Shown here one piece after another: positions 52,131 to 61,158 of a stretch of 64,000 bases of DNA. How positions within the stretch are numbered: position 1 is the first letter of the stretch; each line of letters starts with the position of its first letter. A program made the translations under genes and the position numbers. The DNA is from Dromiciops gliroides (lineage: Eukaryota > Chordata > Mammalia > Microbiotheria > Microbiotheriidae), in the NCBI RefSeq assembly GCF_019393635.1, contig NC_057867.1:52421143-52485142 (forward strand), written 5' to 3'. The notes beneath the pieces were generated by a model, which searched no databases, was not told the DNA's origin, and was given only the letters and a program-made list of their open reading frames with translations.

Positions 52131-52800
52131 CATTAGCAATCTAGAAGTCACTCCTGAACCTTCATGCCTACTCATTATCATACTGATCTCAACACTATAC
52201 TCTAATCAATTGCCAGTATTCATAAGACATGAGAAAGAAGGGAACCCACTAGTACTAGATATCAAATTATACTGTAACGTTTTATGAACTTTCAAGTGGG
52301 AATTGTATTTGTAGGAATGCTGCTAGAGCTGGAAAGTAGCTGCATGGTTATTTGGTTCAGCCACCTTATTTCATACAGGAGGAAATAGGCCCAGCGGTTA
52401 GTCTTAGGGTATCCTGACTCTCTGCATAGTACTTTTCCAATGACACCAAAGGAAGCATTTAGTTGGAATGTTTTACTTGCAGTAAAGACTTTTTAGTATT
52501 TAAGTGGGGAGATGTGTCCTTCCATGAATTCATTTCCTAGTGATTATAACTTTTTCGCTCTTACTGGCATCTTTCTCTCATGCCTCATTACATTAAAAAT
52601 GTGATCTTGGGTTTTTGGAGGTGGCTCCAGCAGATGAACACAGTTCAGACAGCCTGAAAAGGCTTTTCTGCTGTCCCAGGCTATGCTCTGTTAAGTGCTG
52701 ATAGGCTCATCAGTAGGCTGTCCCTGAGGGGATGCAAAGGCTTTGCCTATAGCTACTCACAAAGAACATGTCCTACAGTATAAAGGAGTCCAAGTCTTCA
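52131..52800. other. No gene recognised; MIR trace at 52,330-52,440
   Basis: TAGAGCTGGAAAGTAGCTGC begins a reversed MIR-like block. 52,500-52,800 is unassigned. Confidence 0.4.
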
Positions 52801-52985
52801 CAATGTTGAAGTCATGGATTCTAAAAGTATTGGTTGTATAACCTTGAGCAAGTCACTTAACCTCTGTCTGCCTCAGTTTCCATATATGTAAAATGGAGAC
52901 AATAATAGCATCTATCTGACAGGATTGTTGTGTGGATTAAATGACATATTCACTCCTTTTCTAGGAATACCTAGAAAGCATTAAA
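52800..52985 (+). mobile_element. Family C SINE, 5'-truncated
   Basis: TTGAGCAAGTCACTTAACCT, TGCCTCAGTTTCCATATATG, ACAGGATTGTTGTGTGGATT. Confidence 0.75.
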
Positions 52986-53344
52986 TGTGGTAACCTGAAG
53001 ATTCACCACCCAGTGGCCAATTGCCTGGGGACAAGCTTCTCCTTACTCAGCTACACTGGGCAATGCACAGGAGACATACAATCTGTGGCTGGAGGCAAAG
53101 TCAAAGAACTTCTAGCTTGAGAGAAGCTGCCAGAGCTTGTAAATACAAAAGTAAACTAGAAGAGCCTTCAAGATACTCTGTGTCATGATGGGGATAGAAG
53201 AACTCTGGGGGTGGGTTCATGACACAGAGCAAAATCATGAGACAGATTAAAATACAGAATGATATTTGGGCCTGCATGTACCCCTTCTGCGATCTCATCC
53301 ATTCCCAAAGGTTATATCTCCAGTGCCTAGCATAGTCAAGTGAA

Positions 53345-53460
53345 GTCAACAAGCATTTATTAAGCATCTACTGGGTACCAGGCATTGTGCTAAGTCTTGA
53401 GGATACAAATGGCAGATCAAAACAGTCCTTGCCCTCAGGAAGTTCATGATCTAATGATGA
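53345..53460 (-). mobile_element. L2 LINE 3' end, minus strand
   Basis: AAGCATTTATTAAGCATCTA and CCTTGCCCTCAGGAAGTTCA. Confidence 0.75.
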
Positions 53461-53552
53461 CACATTTTGCAAATAAGGTACTAATCAATTAATCACCTTA
53501 CCCATGGAGATGATTAATAGATGTTTGTCATACCAGATTAATTAGAATTTGA

Positions 53553-53697
53553 GGGGGCAGCTAGGTGGTGCAGTGGATAGAGCACTGGCCCTGGAGTCAG
53601 GAGGACCTGAGTTCAAATCTAGCCTCAGACACTTGACACTTACTAGCTGTGTGACCCTGGGCAAGTCACTTAACCCCAATTGCCTCACCAAAAAAAG
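53553..53697 (+). mobile_element. Family A CORE-SINE
   Basis: GGGGCAGCTAGGTGGTGCAG to CCCCAATTGCCTCACC with an A/G-rich tail. No clear target duplication. Confidence 0.9.
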
Positions 53698-53719
53698 AGA
53701 AGAAAAGAGAGAGAGTTGC

Positions 53720-54112
53720 TTCAGGCACTGAGAGGTGAAATGAAAATTTGCAAAGCACTTTACTTACCTTGATTTTCATGACAACCCTGGCAGGTAGGTG
53801 CTATTATTATCTACAATTTACAGATGAGGAAACTGAGGCAGACAGAGGTGGAATGCCTTGTCCAAAGTAATGCAGCCAGTATGGATCAAGGGCAAGACTT
53901 GACATCCACCATGCCACAATTTATTGGATATATATTCTGTACTTCTAAAGCTATTTCCCAAAAGGCAGTGAGGTTCAATGGGATGACCACTGGATTTGGA
54001 GTCAAAGGGACCTGGGTTCTAATCCTGGTTCAGCTTCTGATATCCTACATGATTTTGGGGAAGTATTTTTCCCTTTCTCACCTGTAAAAGGACGGAGTTG
54101 CACTCCATGAGG
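53720..54112. mobile_element. Family C SINE (minus) followed by MIR (plus)
   Basis: 53,745-53,885 reads reversed family C (GGTAGGTGCTATTATTATCT, GAGGAAACTGAGGCAGACAG). 53,960-54,112 reads a plus MIR (GGATTTGGAGTCAAAGGGAC ... CTCACCTGTAAAAGGACGGA). Confidence 0.7.
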
Positions 54113-54335
54113 TAAGACTCAAATAGAAACAGGGGCCACTAAGTCATCCATAAAGATCTCTGCAAACCACATGTTGACTTAGAAAACCACGCATGTTTAT
54201 GTATTTCTTTCAAAAAATTAGTGTATCAACACATTCCCGTCAGATAAGATCTACATTTTCATCATGTTTGGGCCACATCTGGGAATATTGTGGGCTGCAT
54301 GGAGCCTGGCTGCCAGCTTCAGGTTTAGTACCTCT
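54113..54335. mobile_element. hAT-like MITE (TGTCAAACTCAAA family), reverse copy
   Basis: AGACTCAAATAGAAACAGGG at the left and CTTAGAAAACCACGCATG in the core match the reverse of the 24.0-kb copy. The right terminus is eroded. Confidence 0.65.
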
Positions 54336-54574
54336 GGACTGGACAACCTCTGAGATTCCTTATGTTCCTGGGATTCTGTGGAATCAGGAACTATTCAAGA
54401 CTAGTAGCTATTTCATCACCTGGTAACACATTTTGATAAATCAGAGTCTCTGTATGAGATAAATAAGAGCTTTCCCAATGAAACAGGAGCAGATGTATAG
54501 GACAAGAGGAAATTTACATAACTCAAAACAAATTTAACACGTACATATATACATATACATCTATATATTATTCT

Positions 54575-54785
54575 TAGGATCGTAGGATTTCAAGGTAGAA
54601 GGGAGCTTAGCTTAGAAGTCATCTAGTCCAACATCCCCTTCCCCATTTTCTAGATGAGAATGCTGAATGCCAGAGAAGGAAAGGGGTTTGCCATCAGCCA
54701 TACAGTAAGTAGGAGAATCAGGATTTGAACCTAGTTTCTTTGACTCAAAATTTGGTGCTCTCTCTCCACTCCACTGTGCTGCCTT
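54575..54785 (-). mobile_element. MIR-type SINE, nearly full length
   Basis: AAGTCATCTAGTCCAACATC, TTTCTAGATGAGAATGCTGA and a reversed head CTCTCTCCACTCCACTGTGC. Confidence 0.7.
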
Positions 54786-54894
54786 TCTATGTGTCAGATG
54801 TGTGTGTACGTATACACATGTTCCTTCTCCTGAGCCTATCATTACTTAACTTTAATTACTAATGGACCTCCAGCCTTCTCTTTCAGTAGGTTTA

Positions 54895-55090
54895 GATCAG
54901 GGCTTCTTAACCTTTGTTTCCTGGACTCCTCTAGCCGTATGGCCAAACCTAGGGACCCATTTTCAGAATCAGATCTGAAAATGCATAAAATAAAATCCAT
55001 AGGATTACAAAAGAATCCAATGATATTGAAATTCAGTTATCAAAATATTAGAAAGAAACAATAATGTCCGGGCCCTAGGTTTGGAACCCT
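54895..55090. mobile_element. hAT-like element (GGGTTCTTAACCT family)
   Basis: GGGCTTCTTAACCTTTGTTT start, CATAGGATTACAAAAGAATC core, GGTTTGGAACCCTC end. Same architecture as the 22.5-kb copy. Confidence 0.65.
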
Positions 55091-56539
55091 CAGTTTAGGA
55101 GAATTACCAAAGATGGCTGAACTGTATTACTCTATGGATTTGGCCTAAGGCAGAGAGAAATCTTTTCTTTCATAGAAATCTTGACCATGCTCATTGAAGT
55201 AGCCTCCAGAGTTAGAAAGGGGGAAACACTATTTCACTTTCTTGGGGGATGGGGATGATGGTCCCAGGGACTGTTCTCTCCCTACACTCTTAAATAAGTA
55301 GCTAATTGTTAAAAGGCACAGACTCAAGTGGTTAAAAGCCACGGTCTCAGTCTGCAAGATACTTCAAAACCAATTTTGAGCTCCCTTCCTTGAAGGTGTG
55401 AAAAGTATGTCTGACAGCAACAGAAGGCAGACTTTGAACTTTCCCTTTAAAATGAACTGAGGGAAGCCGCAGCAATCAGAAGACTGCTGAATTTTCATAG
55501 GGGCTATTCCCTCATTACTCCAGCCTGCAGAGCTGAACAGTGGGTTTTTTGAGCTGGGGGGACCTTTTGTCTTCTTGTTGATATTTTGTTCTTGGTGCTT
55601 TCCACTGTACTCCCCAGGGTTCACCTTCTGGTTTAGCTTGCCTGTGTCTGGCGACTCCTAACTCAGACTTATCCCTTTCAGGTTTGGTTACCCGATTAAA
55701 ATGCCTTAGTCACAGAAGCCACATGGCAAATTATCGGCTGGTTAAAGCCCTATAGAAATGGGAGCTATTCATATTATTATTGTTATTACTATTCCTCTGT
55801 GTTTCTAGCAGTCACATCTGAAAAGGGACAAAAAAGATGGCCCCCCACCAATTCCTCTCGTCTTTTTCTTTATTTACCCCATTTGAGTAATAGAAGCCCT
55901 GCTGTAGCTGAGTCTAGAAACAAAGCAGATACAGTACAATGGAACTGGTGAATGCAGGCTGTCTCTCCTCCTCATGGAAAGCCAAGGACCAAGGGAATTA
56001 GAAATCACCTTCTTTAAGGCACAATTTAAAGAAGTTTTTGTCGTATTCCACAAAAGTCTCCTTTCAGTGGCAAATTGTCATATGGAGGTAGGTGACCCTG
56101 TGGTTTGCAAGGGCAGTGCCAGCAGGGCACAAGCTCTGGCTGGTCCTACCATGCTATAAGACTTCCAGTATGGTCCTGGCAACAGACTGAATCTGCTTCC
56201 CAAGGCCCAGCTCAGCAAAGTACAGGGAGGCTCTCTGTCACTGGGGCGGCCATTTGCTGAGGAATTCTTGGGCCATGGCAACCCCTGAAAACAAAGACAA
56301 ACACAAAATGGCTCTTGGGTATCTGCTCCCCTCCCCTTCCCCTTTTGCAGTGATGGTGATAGAGTAGCTGACAAAAGGGGAGAAGGGGTGTTTAGAACTG
56401 CACAGTCCTTGGACTGTCTACATAGAGTAACTTAACTGTTGGTCCTCTAAATGGGAGCTCCTCATCTAGTGACTGAGTCAACTTATTACTGGATGAACAA
56501 AATCGTATTGATACAGTCACTTTTTGCTTTAGATGAAAC
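55091..56539. other. No gene recognised
   Basis: ORFs of 61-98 codons overlap on opposite strands without motifs. A family C tail (GGGAGCTATTCATATTATTA) is at 55,755-55,795. The rest appears unique. Confidence 0.4.
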
Positions 56540-58600
56540 TAGAACATGAAAAGAAAGGCAAAGTTCAAAGGCAAGAAGGAATCATTGGTCTTCCTTGGAG
56601 AGGCAGATGAGATTTTATCATGCTCCTTGGGCAATAAGAAACATAATTTCACATCCACTCAGTCATCTTCTAAGGAGGTGTTCAGGCCATCCTCAAGGTA
56701 ATTGCAGTTTCTGCACTAGTGTCTGTTGCAAAGAATCAAGCTGTGGAGAATGTCACTGAGACCATCCAAAGGAAAGCAACAGATACTTTGCTACTCAGGT
56801 GACTTCAGTGGGACAGAGGGCACAGGGAAGGGATGCGAAAAATATCTTAGAAAGTGTGGTTCAGGAATAAGAAATGAAAGAGGCCAAAGAAGCCCCACAC
56901 ATATATCATAATGTACTCTTTATGGAGTGATTTGAGAGGCATGAGACATGGAAAACACTATTATCACCAAAAATTAATCTGATTATATCCTAACAAGAAA
57001 TGACTGTTTATAAGAGTGGCAGTCATCTCTCAACCAGTGTACAGTCAGATCATTTCATTGCCTTGTTAGACTAAAGACCAAATATCAATACCAAATGTGA
57101 AAAAATCAAAATGAAAAGTTAGAGCATGTAATCTAGGCAACTTTAACCTCGTGTAAATCCATTGTCATAATGGGGAAACCAAAAGAACCCTAGACGATGT
57201 CTTTGCTGGCAAACATTCGATCTCCTTGCAAAGCACAGAGATGTCAGGCAGTCACTGATTTAGAAAAGTTTGTAACATGTAATGGGGGTGAGTGGGATGG
57301 GAAGTATACCCACTGACCCCTGTAATAGAGACTTGAGGAGAAAAGAGGCCAAAGCACTGATTTTATTTCTTTCAAAAGAAAGGTGTACCACACTCACTGG
57401 GACAACCAGGAGGGTGACACACCGAGATTAGGAAACCAAGCAGTTTTTATACTCTTTACAGACATCTAATTTGAACAAAATGCGGTAATTGGGTTAATAC
57501 TATATGTTTAGCAATAAATCTTTCTCCTGGGATGTTCAGCGATAAGACTCTCTCTCTCCTGGGTTGTTCAGTGATAAGTCTCTCTCCTGGGTCAGAGTGC
57601 CCCATCCTCAGGGGTTCAGCCGTAGGTTATTTTGCAAAATTTCGTGTTTCAGCAACAATCTATCATATCTACATAATATCTCAGTGCAGACCCTTTGAAG
57701 CAATTTTTAAGTCGATATGCCTATATTTAGAAAGTAGCTTCCCATTATTGCCTCTCTCTAGAGAAAAAAAAAACAGAGAGAGAGAAATAGGGGACTCTAA
57801 GGGGCTTTAAGACTTTGAGATCAGATCACTAGGCCGAAGGGGGGGCACTTTCCATCTCAGTGGAGGGTCATATCCCTATGTCCCTCTCAGGGGTTATGGT
57901 AGAAGATTACAAAGAGCACTGCTTCATAAAACAGTGAGAGAAGCAGTTGAGGAAAAAATGTTTATTGAAAGTTTGGTGAGAGACCTGATGAAGTCTGATC
58001 ATCCCAAGCACATTAAGGATGAAACTGGAAGGAAGACTACAAATAGTCAAAAACGGAAAAGATCTGTCAAGATTTCTGTAGCAAGTAAATTTCTTTCTCC
58101 AGAAATGACAATAGAGCTGCCTCATTCACTCTAACACTACAATCCCTGTGCTATATGAAGAAGTAAAAATTATATTAAAGAAAACAGCTGGATTAGACAG
58201 AATTTTCAGAGGAGAACTCTCTGCTGAAAATGACACAATTTTGACAGTGTTGAGGGATCAAGTCTCAAGATACATTTGAAAAAAGGAATATCTAATGATT
58301 GGGAGAAAAGCACTATCACTACTGAAAAAGGTAATTAAAAACATCATTAACTACTGACCCACATGTCTCCTTTCTTTAGGAGAATAATTTACACATGTAT
58401 TGAGGGTAACCTTGATGAAGGCTTGAGAAGGAAACAAGAAGGCTTTTGCAAATAATATTCTAAAGCTTTGGCATGAAACAAAAACTCTATTGATACAATG
58501 ACCACATGTCCTGGATTTTCTGAGACAGTGTTTCAAGAAAAGGAAGTGTACTTTTAATGAGATTTTACAAAAGGAATATCCTTTATATGATTGTGTGTGC
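56540..58600 (+). mobile_element. RTE LINE, degenerate, split by an LTR
   Basis: Endonuclease region: 56,800-56,900 reads YSGDFSGTEGTGKGCEKYL then RKCGSGIRNERGQR, close to the RTE GDFNAK ... NERGxR pattern. RT region: 58,150-58,330 holds frames equivalent to VKIILKKTAGLDR, TVLRDQ and YLKKGISNDWEKS, the usual RTE palm-domain approach. Frames are shifted and stopped throughout. The catalytic YxDD region is absent or unrecognisable. Confidence 0.75.
57321..57911 (-). mobile_element. Putative solo LTR inserted in the RTE element
   Basis: The 591-bp segment starts TGTAAT and ends ATTACA, a 6-bp terminal inverted repeat as in retroviral-type LTRs. On the minus strand an AATAAA (57,367-57,362) lies 41 nt before the end. 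Internal direct repeats of a CTCCTGGGWTGTTCAGYGAT unit occur near 57,523-57,600. No target duplication or internal viral gene was seen, so family and even LTR status remain inferred. Confidence 0.5.
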
Positions 58601-58639
58601 CAGTTTGGGACTTGGAAAATACAATCACAGTATATGTCA

Positions 58640-59599
58640 ATTTAACAAACATCAATTAAGCACCTAGTGTGTGCAAGGCACTACTAGTGCCCGAACTTAA
58701 ACTCTGGTCAACAGATTAATTGGGGCTGAGCTAATTGGGCTGAAATTTGAACTTAGATTCTTCAAAACAGCATTATGTCAAAGAAACATCTGGCTAGCCT
58801 TTTGTTCTACCAAGAGCAAGATCATTAACTGAAAGCTGCAAATATGCCTAAGACTGCCATTGAGGTGGAGAGCCCACTGATCACATGTCTTGCTGGAGCT
58901 GGAAGAGCAGCTCCTCCTGTTGGCATGACAACCAAGGCAGTGTGGCCTAATGTGGAGGACTTGGGGGGGGTATGTTGTAAAGGAAGGAGCTATTAGAACT
59001 ATCTCTAGTTTTCTGACTTAGACAACCACAGCCACCAAGGGTAAAGTTCTTTGTAAATACTTAAATTTCAATGGAATGTATTTAAGTGAATTTTTGGCTA
59101 TTATTTTTAAGGGGGGGGCAGCATTGTGAGGGGGTTAAATCTACAAAAAAAGAAATGGAAATTATTCACTTTAAAGTGATTAGATAATAATGATTCCCTA
59201 ATTGATCTAAAGCTAGGTTCAAACCAATCATTTAAACCTGAGAGTTCATGTTCTAATCAGCTCCAATTAACCCCCAGCAAGCTATCTGGTCTCTCCCTTG
59301 GCCCTTTTAATGAATGTACTTTCTTGAATGTGGAATTCAATATTCAATAGAGATCATTGGCTCATTCGGTAACAATGGAAGATGTTACTGGAATTCAAGT
59401 TGCAAATAGAAATTATTATAGTGGATGTTAACAATAATATTTTTCTAAGGGCTTCAGAGGATTCAAAGTATTCTTAGGGCTAACACCACCTTTCCCTTCC
59501 AGGCTTAGCTCTTTCTGCTGCTCTTTAAATAGCATAGGTTTCAGCCAGGGATAACTCCTTGGAACACTGATAACCAGTCCAAAATTTTTGCTACATGGG
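58640..59599. other. L2 tip, then unique AT-rich sequence; candidate conserved element at 59,040-59,420
   Basis: 58,640-58,685 is a reversed L2 end (CAATTAAGCACCTAGTGTGT). From 59,040 the sequence lacks repeat signatures and is dense in ATTA/TAAT and TGATTAG words. Confidence 0.35.
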
Positions 59600-60760
59600 A
59601 AATTCAAGTACAATGGACATTTACTAAGCACATTCTGTATGTGAAGCACTGCACTAGGCACTGGGGAGAGGCAAAACTGAGGTCTGGCATGGTTCTTGCC
59701 CTTCTGAAGTCTATTTGAAGATATTATCACATATAATGATAATATACAACATCACACGATAGAGGAATTCAAAACAAAGTCAGGTCTCAAGGGAGTCTGG
59801 ATTGGCACTGCCAGGATGGGGGCAGGGAGGGCATCCTAAGCACAAGAAATATCACGGAGCTGCTGGTGGTAGACGGTATGTCAGTATGGAGGGAGTAATG
59901 TGAGTTAGGGCTGGAAAAGTAGGGGGACATCTGATTATAGAGGGTTGTGAATAGCCAGCAAAGCTGTCTATATTTTACTAGCAGACCTATAGGGAGTCAC
60001 TGAAGATTTTTGAATAGAGTCATACAGGTATAGAAAGAGAAGGTAGTGTAGAAGGAAGAAACTGGGATGGATTTGAGAGATGTTGTAGTCATGGAACTGA
60101 CAGATCATTGCATGTCATTAGATGGGGGAGATGAGGAAGAAGTTAAGACTCAAAGACAAGGCCCAAGTTGCAGAGACTTTGTCCCACCCTGAAGGAGTTC
60201 TGGTTTAGGGGGAAAGACAGAGTTTAGTTTTAATCATAGGGAATTAATTGGTGGGACTGGTACAGCATCTAGGCCGAGAGGACCTCCGGGATGTTGGAAA
60301 CGCAACTTTGCAGGGGAGAAGAGGAGTGAGGGGTAGAGATCTCTGTTTTGCAGTTATCCATCAATCATCGAGCAGTTCTGAAGCATTTACTGGGTACCAG
60401 GTATAGGAGGTACAAATAGAGAAGTGAGGCAGTTCCTGCCTTCATGGGGGGGAATGAGGTTGCCAAGGAAGAGAGCGTAAAGAAAGAAGAGAACCAAACA
60501 TAGCTTCTTGGGGAGCTTTCACACTAAGCAGTTGGGAAGATGAGGAATAAGTGAAGGAAATGGAGGTGGGGTTAGAGAGGTGGGGAGAGCACAAGGGAGT
60601 GAACAGGGAGAGAGCAGTGGGTAGGGTACAGAGACTGTTAGCTTGGGGAGAAAGAAGCTAGGAGGACCCTGAGAGGGCCATTTCAGTCAAGCCGTGGGAG
60701 CAGGCATCAGATCTCAGAAGTTTGAGGAATATGGAGGGAGGCTGTGAAGGCATCCAACTA
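59600..60760 (-). mobile_element. Two L2 LINE fragments, minus strand
   Basis: L2 3' ends appear twice: TTTACTAAGCACATTCTGTA (59,620) and AAGCATTTACTGGGTACCAG (60,380). Between and after them reversed L2 body text is visible (ACCTATAGGGAGTCACTGAA; AGTGAAGGAAATGGAGGTGG). There are therefore at least two copies head to tail. Confidence 0.65.
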
Positions 60761-60998
60761 CTCATCAGTGGCATGGTACAATGAGAAGAACCCATGATTT
60801 GGCGTCACAGCACTTGGGTTCACAGTAAGAACTTCCCTCTCACACCTCTTTGCGTCTCTTTCCTGTTCTTAGTGAACTGACTTTGAAAGGTCATCCTGAG
60901 GTATGGACTATCACTGGGGTCACCTGGTGTGGCAATGTCTTTAATAGATAATTTAATACCACGTCAGTCTCTTTTGGGGGGTCAGGTACTGGGTTTTC

Positions 60999-61143
60999 TT
61001 TTTTTTGCAGGGCAAAGAGGGTTAAGTGACTTGCCCAGGGTCACACAGCTAGTAAGTGTCAAGTGTATGAGGTCGAATTTGAACTCAGGTCTCCCTGAAT
61101 CTAGGGCCGGTGCTTTATCCAGTGTGCCATCTAGCTGCCCCCA
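60999..61143 (-). mobile_element. Family A CORE-SINE, minus strand
   Basis: Exact 15-bp duplication AGGTACTGGGTTTTC at 60,984-60,998 and 61,144-61,158. A diverged MIR-like piece lies to its left (60,765-60,930). Confidence 0.94.
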
Positions 61144-61158
61144 AGGTACTGGGTTTTC

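Noticed and set aside
1..61143. Functional tRNA genes at SINE heads
   Set aside because: The heads only resemble Pol III promoter boxes. No cloverleaf with an anticodon arm could be drawn.
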